Assembly (NCBI GenBank): GCA_021325095.1
Contig: JAJPHV010000051.1
Span: 1 to 64,000, forward strand
Reading direction: 5' to 3'
Length of the DNA: 64,000 bases
Source: Chloroflexota bacterium
GTDB taxonomy: Bacteria; Chloroflexota; Anaerolineae; Aggregatilineales; UBA2796
Both the position numbers and the translations under genes were made by a program. The notes beneath the pieces were generated by a model that had not been told where the DNA came from, ran no database searches, and saw nothing but the letters and a program-made list of their open reading frames with translations. Shown here one piece after another: positions 16,945 through 25,629 of the stretch (positions within the stretch are counted from its first letter, which is position 1; each line of letters opens with the position of its first letter).

Positions 16945-17289
16945 ATGATCAAATTGATCGCTTTGCTGAAACGCAAACCCGGCGTGAGCCGCGAGGAGTT
17001 CAAACGGCTGTGGGTGGACGAACACACCAAAATCTCGACGCAGATTCCGGGCATACTGGGCTACCGTATTAACATCGCCACGGCCCGCCAGCCCGATGGT
17101 ATGAACGTGGAGCCGATCTACGACGGCACGTGCGAGATGTGGTGGAACAGCATCGACGAAATGGAAGCCGGGTTCAAGACGGCCATCGGTGTGGCCGCCG
17201 GGCAGGATGCCGACAAATTCTGCGAGATACGCATTCACATCTACACGGACGAATACATCATCGTCTCCGGCCCTGACCAGGGGAAATAG
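16945..17289 (+). CDS. EthD-domain-like dimeric alpha/beta-barrel protein
   Basis: This small protein (114 aa) begins MIKLIALLKRKPGVSREEFKRLW, followed by HTKISTQIPGILGY, the pattern of EthD-type dimeric ferredoxin-like barrels. It has no signal peptide or membrane helix. Such proteins often bind a hydrophobic ligand or help a neighbouring enzyme, but the catalytic role is usually unknown. Its position between the permeases (36 bases) and ribokinase (2 bases) places it in sugar uptake and phosphorylation, perhaps as an isomerase- or mutarotase-like protein; that is inference. Confidence 0.7.
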   Translation: MIKLIALLKRKPGVSREEFKRLWVDEHTKISTQIPGILGYRINIATARQPDGMNVEPIYDGTCEMWWNSIDEMEAGFKTAIGVAAGQDADKFCEIRIHIYTDEYIIVSGPDQGK

Positions 17290-17291
17290 AC

Positions 17292-18239
17292 ATGGCAAGT
17301 GCTCAGAACCCCCCAAAGATCTGCATGGTTGGCAGTTCCAACATCGACCTGATCGCACGCACGCCGCGGCTGCCGGAGCCGGGCGAAACCATTGTCGGCA
17401 CGTTGTTCCAGATGGGCTATGGCGGCAAGGGCGCAAACCAGGCGGTGATGGCCGCCAAGCTGGGCGCGCAGGTCACTGCCGTGACCAAACTGGGCCGCGA
17501 CGTGTTTGGTGAAGACACGCTCAAGAACTACCGCGGCCAGGGCATCGATACGACCTACGTGATGTTCGACGACGAACGTTTTTCCGGCGTCGCGCCGATC
17601 TGGGTGGATGAGCGCACCGGGCAGAACACGATCATCATCGTGCCGGGCGCGAACATGGGACTATCGCCCACCGACGCCCGCACCGCCAGTGCGGCCATTC
17701 GTGCCGCCGACGTGTTGATCTGCCAGCTTGAAATCCCCATCGAAACCACGCTGGAAGCCTTTCGCATTGCGAAGGAGAACGACGGCAAGACGCTGACCGT
17801 ATTCAACCCCGCGCCTGCGCCAGCCGATCCGCTGCCCGACGAACTGCTGCGCCTGACCGACGTGCTGGCCCCCAACGAGACGGAGACGACCATCCTGACG
17901 GGAATGACCGTCGAGACGCTTGAGCAGGCGGCAGCGGCGGCACAGGTACTCAGCAAACGCGGGCCGCGCACGGTGATCATCACGCTGGGGGAGCGCGGCG
18001 CGCTGTTCGTCGATGGCAACCAGCCCGCGCAGCATGTCCCGGCCCGGCAGGTGCAGGCCGTCGATTCGACGGGCGCAGGCGATGCGTTTATCGGCAGCCT
18101 GGCCTACTTCCTCGCCACTGGCTGCTCAATGCGAGTGGCGGTGGAGCGGGCCAGCACCATTGCTACCCTGTCCGTCTTGAGGCACGGCACGCAGTCGTCG
18201 TTCCCCTCGCGGGATGAAGTCGCGGAGTTGCTGAAATAG
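17292..18239 (+). CDS. rbsK: Ribokinase-like PfkB-family carbohydrate kinase
   Basis: The protein (315 aa) is a PfkB-fold sugar kinase, most like ribokinase, which phosphorylates D-ribose at O5. The first signature GGKGANQAVMAAKLG lies at residues 44-58 and the second, DSTGAGDAFIGSL, near 260-270 with the catalytic base Asp at about 264. NPAPAP and NETE segments match the ribokinase substrate and ATP regions. It ends the sugar operon, suggesting that the transporter brings in a sugar such as ribose or a related pentose. Related kinases for other sugars look alike, so the substrate is not certain. Confidence 0.85.
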   Translation: MASAQNPPKICMVGSSNIDLIARTPRLPEPGETIVGTLFQMGYGGKGANQAVMAAKLGAQVTAVTKLGRDVFGEDTLKNYRGQGIDTTYVMFDDERFSGVAPIWVDERTGQNTIIIVPGANMGLSPTDARTASAAIRAADVLICQLEIPIETTLEAFRIAKENDGKTLTVFNPAPAPADPLPDELLRLTDVLAPNETETTILTGMTVETLEQAAAAAQVLSKRGPRTVIITLGERGALFVDGNQPAQHVPARQVQAVDSTGAGDAFIGSLAYFLATGCSMRVAVERASTIATLSVLRHGTQSSFPSRDEVAELLK

Positions 18240-18311
18240 GCTGCTGATAAAGATTCTGGCGAAGGAGATGCGGACTGCTGGAACTTGTCAAGCCAGATGT
18301 GCGCCAGATCC

Positions 18312-18342
18312 AGGGGGAAATGCCACACACGGCACTTCCCCT
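18312..18342. terminator. Bidirectional hairpin between ribokinase and sugar-phosphate transferase genes
   Basis: AGGGGGAAATGCC and GGCACTTCCCCTT can pair around ACACAC with one internal mismatch. The convergent genes end at 18239 and 18438, and TTGTCTCTT follows on the plus strand, so it probably serves both. Confidence 0.5.
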
Positions 18343-18437
18343 TGTCTCTTGCTCCCAGGTCATCACGGAGTGAGGCAGGTGGTATCTCGCGCGTAGCCGT
18401 AACCTCCTCCGATGCGCTGGAAGTAGGCAACCAGGCT

Positions 18438-19886
18438 CTAATAAGCGTTTGGACTCTTGCGCAGGATGGTCTGCACAATGGTGCGGATGATGATCTTGAT
18501 GTCCAGCCAGACCGACCAGTTCTCGACGTACCACAGGTCGTACTTGATGCGCTCCTCGATGGACGTGTCGCCGCGCAAACCGTTGACCTGTGCCCAGCCC
18601 GCCATGCCTGCCTTTTCGCGGTGGCGTTCCATGTAGCGGGGAATCATTTCGCGGAACTTCTGCACGTAATAAGTTTGCTCCGGGCGCGGCCCGACCAGAC
18701 TCATCTGGCCCAGCAGCACGTTGATCAGGTTCGGAATCTCGTCCCAGTTGGCGGCGCGTATCCAGCGGCCAATGCGGGTTACGCGCGGGTCGCCCTTCGT
18801 CGTCCAGCCGGGGCCGTTTTGTTCGGCATCGTCGCGCATACTACGGAACTTGATGATTGGGAAAGGCCGCCCGTCCAGCCCGGCGCGTTCCTGGCAGAAA
18901 AACACCGGCCCCGGCGACTCCAGCTTGATCAGGATGGCCGTCAGCAGCATGAACGGCGACAGCACAATCAGCCCGACAGACGCGCCGATGAAGTCCACTG
19001 CGCGTTTCAGGCTCAGTTTCCAGCCGCGCAGGGCCACGTCACGAACACTGAGCAGCGGCAGCCCGCCCAGTTCGTCCACCGACATGCCGCCTGCCATGTA
19101 GGCGAACAGGTCAGGATAAATCTTGATGCTGACCCGCCCGCGCTGACACCAGGCGATCAACTGCACCAATTCTTTGTGCGATGCTTCGGGGAGCGCGATG
19201 ATCACCTCATCCACGTGGTAGGTATCGATCAGGGTGGGCAGGTCTTCGGCGTGCCCAATGAGCGGGACGCCTGCCAACTTCTCACCCTCGCTGCCGTTCA
19301 CCATCCCGACGATGCTGTAGCCTAGCGCCGGGTTTGCCTGAATCTGATGGACGATGGTACGCGCAATGTCGCCGCTGCCAACGACCAGCACCCGATCTCG
19401 TGCCAGACCGGTCACACGGGCGCGGATGGCGATCAGGCGGTGCAGTTCGCGCCCCAGGACGACACAGATCACGCTGAACAACCAGACGTACAGCACCATC
19501 TGGCGAGGGTAATCGGCCAGCACATCCGTCCCTTTAAGGAAAATCGTGATCAAGCCGCTGGTCATGACCGCGCCAATGGACACCGAGGCAGCCACCGTAT
19601 AGGCCATATCGATCCGGCTGACGGCGCGCTTCTGGTGGTAGAGCCGCGCGAAGAAGAAGATGATGAGCAGCGTCAAGACGTGGATGACCATCATGCTGCT
19701 GTACGAGGAAAACTGTGGCGTTGCGCCGGGCAGCACCGGGAACAACGGAATAAGCTGGCGAGCCAGGTAGCCCAGGCCAAAGGCGATCACGAGCGCCATG
19801 CCGTCGATGACGACCTGCAAGCCCCGGATGGCGCTGTGCAGGCGCGCCCGCTCCGGCGCTACATGGATCGTCTCAGGTCGTTCCAT
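18438..19886 (-). CDS. Polyprenyl-phosphate sugar-phosphate transferase (WbaP/WcaJ type)
   Basis: The protein (482 aa) transfers a sugar phosphate from a nucleotide sugar to undecaprenyl phosphate, starting surface polysaccharide repeat synthesis. It has several N-terminal membrane helices, a nucleotide-binding middle domain (VLVVGSGDIA), and the C-terminal catalytic bacterial sugar transferase domain with KRAVDFIGASVGL, FRSM, DEIPNLINVLLGQMSLVGPRP and KAGMAGWAQVNGLRGDT. I chose ATG at 19886, overlapping the upstream GT2 gene by 28 bases; the open frame extends further into that gene, but its extension is Ala/Pro-rich and unlike the family. Confidence 0.9.
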   Translation of the reverse strand: MERPETIHVAPERARLHSAIRGLQVVIDGMALVIAFGLGYLARQLIPLFPVLPGATPQFSSYSSMMVIHVLTLLIIFFFARLYHQKRAVSRIDMAYTVAASVSIGAVMTSGLITIFLKGTDVLADYPRQMVLYVWLFSVICVVLGRELHRLIAIRARVTGLARDRVLVVGSGDIARTIVHQIQANPALGYSIVGMVNGSEGEKLAGVPLIGHAEDLPTLIDTYHVDEVIIALPEASHKELVQLIAWCQRGRVSIKIYPDLFAYMAGGMSVDELGGLPLLSVRDVALRGWKLSLKRAVDFIGASVGLIVLSPFMLLTAILIKLESPGPVFFCQERAGLDGRPFPIIKFRSMRDDAEQNGPGWTTKGDPRVTRIGRWIRAANWDEIPNLINVLLGQMSLVGPRPEQTYYVQKFREMIPRYMERHREKAGMAGWAQVNGLRGDTSIEERIKYDLWYVENWSVWLDIKIIIRTIVQTILRKSPNAY

Positions 19887-20749
19887 AGCGGGCGTCCGCC
19901 CTTCAAGAGCAGGCCCAGCAGCACCGCCAGATGCAGCAGGCGAGGCGTCGTCGCCGCGTAATGTTTCCGGTAGAAGATCAGGCTGGCCCGCTGGAATTCC
20001 AGGCGCGTCCGAGGATTCTGGCGGCTGGCTGCCCGCTTGACGTGCAGCACCGTGACGCGCGGGTAATACAGAACCTTCCAACCGGCTTGTTTGATTCGGA
20101 ATGCCCAATCGATATCTTCTCCGTACATCCAGAAAGTTTCGTCCAGCAGGCCCGCCTGCTGGATCGCTTCACGCCGCACCATCATGAATGCGCCGACCAC
20201 GCAGTCCACCTCGGTTTCGAGGTGTTCGTCCAGGTAGGTCATATTATAGCGCCCGAAGAGTTTGCTCTTCGGGAACAGTTTACTCAAGCCCGTCATGCGC
20301 CACAGCGAGACTTCGGGCGTCGGGAAACTGCGGCGGCAGGCCAGGTCGAGCTTGCCGTCAGGCATGACCAGGCGCGGCCCGGCAATGCCCAGCCTGGGGT
20401 CGGCGTCCATGCGGTCCAACATATTGCGCAGGCCGTCCGGCGGCACAATTGTATCCGGGTTCAGCAATAAAGCATAACGCGGCAGGTTGTCGCTGGCCGC
20501 ACCGCCGAATCCTAACGCTTTTAGCCCCAGGTTATTCGCCTGGGAAAACCCGCCGTTGGTCGGGTTCGCAATCACCTCGATAGACGGAAACTCGGCCCTC
20601 ACCATCGCTACGCTGCCATCGTCACTGGCGTTATCGACCACGATGATGCGCCTTTGCACCGAAGCGTCGCCCGCTTCCAGGGACTTCAGGCATTCGCGCA
20701 GCAGATCACGGGTATTCCAGTTGACGATCACAATGCCGAGGTCGAGCAT
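19859..20749 (-). CDS. Family 2 glycosyltransferase
   Basis: The protein (296 aa) is a GT-A fold glycosyltransferase of family 2, rhamnosyltransferase-like. It begins LGIVIVNWNTRDLLRECLKSL, has VVDNASDDGS for nucleotide-sugar binding, LLNPDT as the metal-binding DXD-like region, and VGAFMMVRREA with GEDIDWAFRIKQAGW in the acceptor part. The C-terminus is basic with a hydrophobic stretch. AGGAG lies 12 bases before ATG. It is followed by the polyprenyl-phosphate sugar transferase with a short overlap, so both probably act on the same surface glycan. Confidence 0.9.
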   Translation of the reverse strand: MLDLGIVIVNWNTRDLLRECLKSLEAGDASVQRRIIVVDNASDDGSVAMVRAEFPSIEVIANPTNGGFSQANNLGLKALGFGGAASDNLPRYALLLNPDTIVPPDGLRNMLDRMDADPRLGIAGPRLVMPDGKLDLACRRSFPTPEVSLWRMTGLSKLFPKSKLFGRYNMTYLDEHLETEVDCVVGAFMMVRREAIQQAGLLDETFWMYGEDIDWAFRIKQAGWKVLYYPRVTVLHVKRAASRQNPRTRLEFQRASLIFYRKHYAATTPRLLHLAVLLGLLLKGGRPLWNDLRRSM

Positions 20750-20910
20750 CGACAGACAGACTCCTAAACGTCGCTATTCTATCCAGCATAATCCTAAATC
20801 GGCAAACGTGATCCAAACGCGAGGCAAGCGTCAGGCAAGCGTAGTGTCACCCGCAAGCAAGTTTCGGGTTGATTTGCGATCAGGAGAATATCGACAGCAG
20901 GGGATAGTTG

Positions 20911-22548
20911 CTACACTTCGTCCAGCCCGACGTATTTCGGTTCGTCGTCTTCGTCCTCGTCGTCCGTATCATCGTCTCGATCAGCGGGTTTCGAGCCAAA
21001 TGGGCTGCGGGGTTTCTGGTCGCCGCCGGAGGGTTTCCCCACACCCTTCATGAAGGTCGGTTCGTTCTCTTCTTCTTCCTCGATCACATCGGCGTCAATG
21101 TAGTCGTCGTCTTCGCTGCCAGGCCGGGCCGGGCGCGGCGGTGCACCGAAGGCCGGCTTGGGCACAGGGCTGGCCGGACGATTGGCCGGTAGGTTGGGCT
21201 TGGCGGGAGGGCCACCGGGACTCGCCAATGCAGGCGGGCCGCTGATCGGGTTGGCGGGCTTGGAGGACGTGCGACCTGATGGGGAGGAACCGAATGGACG
21301 ATTGGCCGTCCCACCGGGCGCAGAGGATGACTGCGCTGCCGGGGACTGCGCGGGTGGTTTGCCGAACGGCGTGGACGCCGTAGCAGGTTTGCCGGGCGCT
21401 GGCGAGGCAGGAGTGCCCGGTCTCGAACCAAAAGGTGTGGCGGGCCTGGCAGGCGAAGATTCGTCGGATTTCGCTGGCGTCGGGGACGGTCTCGAACCGA
21501 AGGTGGGCGCAGCGGGCGCTGGCTTCTCGGCCTCGGACTCAGAGCGGCCACTGCCCAGCGCCGGACGCGATCCGGACTGGTTGGCTGTAGGTGTAGGCAG
21601 CCCCGGACGCGCCGCGCCGGAGCCAATGGCCGGGCGTTCGGCGGCAGCGGCGGCGGGCAGGCGCGGCGCCGGCGAGACAGTCACTTTGCCGGGCAAGGGC
21701 GGCAGCGGCAGGTTTAGCTCGTAGACCGATTTGATCTTTGGGTGGGTTGGGCCAGATTCCAGCGCCATCGCCCTGGGCTGGTACTCCACCCGCTGGCCTG
21801 TCAGGCGTTCCAGCAGCCACTCGATAGACGCAATGATCAGCGCTGCGATGGCATCCACGAACAGCACCGTGCCAAACACCGCCGAAAGCGAATACAGCGC
21901 CTGCGCAATCGGCCCAGCCAGCCAGGCGGCGACAATGTTGCCAAGCCCGATGATCGTCATGAAGCCCAGGAACAGCACGGCAGCAACCAGCACGATCCAC
22001 CAGCCGCGCCGATCTTCGCGGTTGGGCATCATCGCGTTGGCGATTCCGAACAGCAAATAGGCCCACAGTGGGAAGTCGGGCTTGGTGACGAGGGCCTGAA
22101 CAGCTGCCCCGATCTCGTAGATGTCGCCGGTCCGGACGCGCGCAAAGAAGGACGGCAGATCGAGCACGGAATTGCTGATCAGGATCACAGCCAGCATCCC
22201 GGTCAGCAGCGGCGCAATGCCAATGAACGCGGCGTAGACCGGGTTGAACACGTACTCTAGCTGAACAAAGCCCATTTCCAGCGAGCCGTCTTCCTGTGCC
22301 TCCGGGTAGATGGCAAAACGAACCGAACGGACGTTAAACACGCCCGCCATCAAGTAGTGACTCAGCTCGTGCAGGATGACGCCCGGCAGCAACAGGGCGT
22401 AGTAGAACAGCGTCGCGGTCTGCTTTTCCCTGCCGATCAGATAGCCCACCCCGAACAGGTGGCGGTGAATCCAGCGCTGCACGTACAGCAGCGGAACTAG
22501 CGTCAGCGCCAGCGTGATCCAGGGATAAAGCAGGTCAAAGCTGAACAT
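20911..22548 (-). CDS. M50-like membrane metalloprotease with a long disordered tail
   Basis: The protein (545 aa) has about six membrane helices and the zinc motif H60-E-L-S-H64 in a hydrophobic segment. NAMMPNREDRRG at about 171-182 resembles the second M50 motif N-x2-P-x4-D, with D179 as the possible third ligand. This points to a site-2-like or membrane-integral protease. Residues from about 280 are Pro/Ser/Gly/Ala-rich with repeated FGSRP and GS-type units and then become very acidic (DDD, EEEE), ending in KYVGLDEV. This tail is likely disordered and cytoplasmic. tpiA precedes it by 14 bases. No substrate can be named. Confidence 0.72.
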   Translation of the reverse strand: MFSFDLLYPWITLALTLVPLLYVQRWIHRHLFGVGYLIGREKQTATLFYYALLLPGVILHELSHYLMAGVFNVRSVRFAIYPEAQEDGSLEMGFVQLEYVFNPVYAAFIGIAPLLTGMLAVILISNSVLDLPSFFARVRTGDIYEIGAAVQALVTKPDFPLWAYLLFGIANAMMPNREDRRGWWIVLVAAVLFLGFMTIIGLGNIVAAWLAGPIAQALYSLSAVFGTVLFVDAIAALIIASIEWLLERLTGQRVEYQPRAMALESGPTHPKIKSVYELNLPLPPLPGKVTVSPAPRLPAAAAAERPAIGSGAARPGLPTPTANQSGSRPALGSGRSESEAEKPAPAAPTFGSRPSPTPAKSDESSPARPATPFGSRPGTPASPAPGKPATASTPFGKPPAQSPAAQSSSAPGGTANRPFGSSPSGRTSSKPANPISGPPALASPGGPPAKPNLPANRPASPVPKPAFGAPPRPARPGSEDDDYIDADVIEEEEENEPTFMKGVGKPSGGDQKPRSPFGSKPADRDDDTDDEDEDDEPKYVGLDEV

Positions 22549-22562
22549 GGCCCTGCGGCGGA

Positions 22563-23339
22563 TTAACCGCTGCCCTTTTTGGCCTCGGCAGCCAGCCGTG
22601 TCAGAGCGGTGAAATCCTCGACCTTGAGTGACGCGCCGCCGACCAGCGCCCCATCGATGTCCGGCTGCGACATGAATTCCTTCATGTTGTCTGGCTTGAC
22701 ACTGCCGCCGTATTGGATACGCACCTTTTCCGCGTTGTCCGCACCATACAGCGAGGCCAGCACCGCCCGCACAGCGCGAGAGATGATGCGGTTAGCTTGT
22801 TCTCCGGTGGCGCTGCGCCCCGTTCCAATGGCCCAGATCGGCTCGTAGGCGACGACGACGTTGGGCAGATCGCTGGCCGCAATCCCGTCGAAGGCAGCGC
22901 GCACCTGCCCGCCCACAAACGCTTCGGTTTCCCCGGCTTCGTTCTGAGCCAGGCTCTCACCGACGGCAATGATCGGTTTCAGGCCGTTGGCGAGCAGCGC
23001 TTTGGCCTTCTTGTTGATCATCTCGTCGGTTTCGTGCTGGTACTGACGCACCTCGGAATGGCCGATGATGACATACTCGACCAGTCCTTTTAACATCGGG
23101 ATCGAGATACTGCCCGTAAATGCGCCCTGCGGCTCCCAATGGACGTTCTGTGCCCCAACTTTGATGGGCGACCCGGCCAGCACCGCCGCCACGCCTGGAA
23201 TGTCGATGAAGGGTGGGCAGACGACACGCTCCACACCATCCAGCGGGCTGAGGGCCGGGATCAGCGCCCTGGCGAACTCGACGGCCTCGCCGGGGGTCTT
23301 ATACATTTTCCAATTGCCTGCAACAATCGGTGTACGCAT
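22563..23339 (-). CDS. tpiA: Triose-phosphate isomerase
   Basis: TpiA interconverts dihydroxyacetone phosphate and glyceraldehyde 3-phosphate in glycolysis. The 258-residue protein has PIVAGNWKMYKT with the Asn and Lys of the active site, IIGHSEVRQ with the catalytic His, VAYEPIWAIGTGRSAT with the catalytic Glu, and VQYGGSVK plus DGALVGGASLK for phosphate binding. Length is normal. It starts 5 bases after the kinase gene ends and is followed by the protease gene; a metabolic gene between membrane-protein genes is unusual but transcription looks continuous. Confidence 0.97.
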   Translation of the reverse strand: MRTPIVAGNWKMYKTPGEAVEFARALIPALSPLDGVERVVCPPFIDIPGVAAVLAGSPIKVGAQNVHWEPQGAFTGSISIPMLKGLVEYVIIGHSEVRQYQHETDEMINKKAKALLANGLKPIIAVGESLAQNEAGETEAFVGGQVRAAFDGIAASDLPNVVVAYEPIWAIGTGRSATGEQANRIISRAVRAVLASLYGADNAEKVRIQYGGSVKPDNMKEFMSQPDIDGALVGGASLKVEDFTALTRLAAEAKKGSG

Positions 23340-23344
23340 GGACT

Positions 23345-25204
23345 CTACGTTCCCTTTTTCAAGAAGGCCCGCGCCTCCTCCGTAATCCAGCCGGGTGCGT
23401 CTGGCGCAGACTCCGCAGCGCCAAACTCGGCGCGGGCATGGTCAGGATCATTCTGCGCGGCGTAGAGTATACCGTGAACCAGATGCACTTCCGCCAAATT
23501 GGCGTCCAGGCCAATTGCCGTCTGAAGCGCCTCTTGCGCAGCGTCCGCCTGTCCGAGCGTCTGGTTTGCCAGCGCCAGGAACGCATACAGCCCGGCGGAC
23601 TTCGTCTCCGACGCAGCGCTGCCGACCCACCGCAAAAAAATAGCATCGCGCCGGCGCACATTGCTGGCCGCCGTATAAAGGTACTGCCCCGCCTCGTCAC
23701 GGATTTGTGGATCGTTGCTCGCGCCCAGCCCATAAGCCGTCGTATACAGGATTGCGGGCGCGCCCGTCCCTGAGTCCAGGGACTTTTCGGCTTCCTGGGC
23801 CACGTCAAAGATCAGGTGCGGGTTGCTGCGGGCCAGCCGGATTCCCTCGAATAGCTCCTGCTGTGCCCTCAACGGCTTGTTGTCCCTGTACAGGGAAGCC
23901 GCCAGCGCAAAGTGCCCCAGCGGATCGTCGGGCTGGCCGGAAACGTAACTTTCCGGGTTGCTGATGGCGCGCAGGATGTTGATCGGGGACGTTGTCGGGG
24001 CTACGGCAATCGCCGTTTGCGTCACCTTGGTCGGCGTGGCTGTGACCTGGAAGGCGGCCTGAGTCGGGCGGGGGACGAACAGGCCGGAGCGAATGTTGGC
24101 GTCGCTGAAGGCCGACACTGTGACAAACATCCCGGCCAGACAGGTAGCGATCAACCCGGCAAAACCGCCCAGCATCCACAAGTTTTTGCGCCGCCGCTGG
24201 CGCTCGTACCGCTCCGCCAACGAGCCGCCTTCACCTGGCGTCCGTGATGGGCTTGGCATAGGCGATGAGATGCTGGGCGGCCCCGCCGGAACAACGCCTG
24301 CCGCAAAAGGCGGAGTCGCCACCGCTTCCGAGGACAGTGGGACGCGATACTGCCTGGCCGATAGTTCTTTCAGCCCGTCTGCCTCCACAGCGCTGCGGAA
24401 AGCAGCCGCCAGATCGACTGCCGAGGAATACCGATCTGCACGATCTTTGGCGAGCGCCTTGAGCAACACTCGCTCGACGTTTGGCGTAACCTGCGGGTTG
24501 ACGCGCGAGGGCAGCGGCAAGGGCGAAAAGATGTGATCGTGGACAATCGCATAGGGCGTGTCAGCGTTGAAGGGCACGCGCCCGACGACCAGTTCGTACA
24601 GTACCACGCCAAGCGAGTAAATATCTGTCCCGGCGTCCAGGTCGGATTGCCCCTGGGCCTGCTCTGGCGACATATACTGTGGCGTGCCGAGCATCACGTC
24701 TTTGCTCAAGGTCGATTCGCCCAGGCTCGCCATCCGCGCCAGCCCGAAATCGGCAATGTAGGGTTCCGTCCCCTTTTCGAGCAGGATATTGGAAGGCTTG
24801 ATGTCGCGGTGCAAAATGCTGCGCTCGTGGGCGTAGGTCAGCGCCTGCCCCACTGTCGTCATGAGTTTCAAGGTTTCGTCGAGCGTGAGTGGGCTGCGTT
24901 GCAGACGCGCCTTTAATGTTTCGCCCTCGATGAACTTCATGACCAGGTACGGTTCGCCGTGATGTTCGTTGTAATCATAGATGGGCACGATGTTGGGGTG
25001 TTCGAGCTTGGCGACGATCTGCGCCTCGCGCTGGAAACGGGCCAGAAAGTTTGAGTCCTCCTTGAATGCCGCGTGCAGCACCTTGATCGCCACGTACCGA
25101 TCCAGATTCGGATGATAAGCACGGTAGACGGTTGCCATCCCGCCCTGGCCCAACTGCTCGGTGATGCGGTAGGGGCCAACGTTTTCGCCAGTCGTGAATG
25201 TCAT
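23345..25204 (-). CDS. Membrane-anchored Ser/Thr protein kinase
   Basis: The protein (619 aa) has an N-terminal PknB-type kinase domain (about 11-275): GQGGMATVY glycine loop, VAIKV with Lys41, Glu60, LHRDIKPSNIL with catalytic Asp134, DFG at 152-154, and the SPEQ segment after a GTPQYM activation loop. A Pro/Ser-rich linker leads to one membrane helix (about 341-364). The outer part (about 365-619) has helical repeats of TPR-like appearance. AGGAG precedes ATG at 25204. The outer domain could sense a cell-wall or envelope signal; no PASTA repeats are seen. Confidence 0.92.
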   Translation of the reverse strand: MTFTTGENVGPYRITEQLGQGGMATVYRAYHPNLDRYVAIKVLHAAFKEDSNFLARFQREAQIVAKLEHPNIVPIYDYNEHHGEPYLVMKFIEGETLKARLQRSPLTLDETLKLMTTVGQALTYAHERSILHRDIKPSNILLEKGTEPYIADFGLARMASLGESTLSKDVMLGTPQYMSPEQAQGQSDLDAGTDIYSLGVVLYELVVGRVPFNADTPYAIVHDHIFSPLPLPSRVNPQVTPNVERVLLKALAKDRADRYSSAVDLAAAFRSAVEADGLKELSARQYRVPLSSEAVATPPFAAGVVPAGPPSISSPMPSPSRTPGEGGSLAERYERQRRRKNLWMLGGFAGLIATCLAGMFVTVSAFSDANIRSGLFVPRPTQAAFQVTATPTKVTQTAIAVAPTTSPINILRAISNPESYVSGQPDDPLGHFALAASLYRDNKPLRAQQELFEGIRLARSNPHLIFDVAQEAEKSLDSGTGAPAILYTTAYGLGASNDPQIRDEAGQYLYTAASNVRRRDAIFLRWVGSAASETKSAGLYAFLALANQTLGQADAAQEALQTAIGLDANLAEVHLVHGILYAAQNDPDHARAEFGAAESAPDAPGWITEEARAFLKKGT

Positions 25205-25368
25205 GTGCGCTCCTGTGGAATGAGGTTCCTCACCATCTGAACGGTCTGATGGCAAGTCTCGGATCAAATTGTTAAGCGCCTGCGGGAAAGTTATTACCGA
25301 CCTGTTATAGCATAATACGCCCTGGACGGCGTCGGGTTGTACAGGTGAGGAGGAAGGGCCAGACGGTG

Positions 25369-25605
25369 CTAACTGCTGAACCAGTTGAGCAGCCGCCTGA
25401 CAAGGCCGCGCTTGCGCGCCTGTTCCTGGTGCAGTTCGCGCCGTAGTTGCTCGGTAAGCTGCTCAAGCTCCTCGACGGTCATCCGCGCGCCGTTGACGAG
25501 CACCCAGTTGCCGCCCAGGTCGCGCAGTTCGCTTGGCGTGCGCCGGTAGAGTGATCGGTAAATATCCATGTAACGGGCCATTGCGTTTTCGGTATTCACG
25601 AGCAT
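25369..25605 (-). CDS. Small protein of unknown function
   Basis: The protein is 78 aa from ATG 25605, or 76 aa from a GTG at 25599. The strong GGAGG abuts the ATG but lies 6 bases before the GTG, so the GTG is the more likely start. The sequence has a hydrophilic N-terminal half, a segment VEELEQLTEQLRRELHQEQAR that should form an amphipathic helix, and a basic-hydrophobic end (VRRLLNWFSS) that could lie on a membrane. I do not recognise the family. It stands between the HEAT-repeat and kinase genes in the same direction. Confidence 0.5.
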   Translation of the reverse strand: MLVNTENAMARYMDIYRSLYRRTPSELRDLGGNWVLVNGARMTVEELEQLTEQLRRELHQEQARKRGLVRRLLNWFSS

Positions 25606-25629
25606 CCTCCAACCGTGCGGAGTTTTTAC

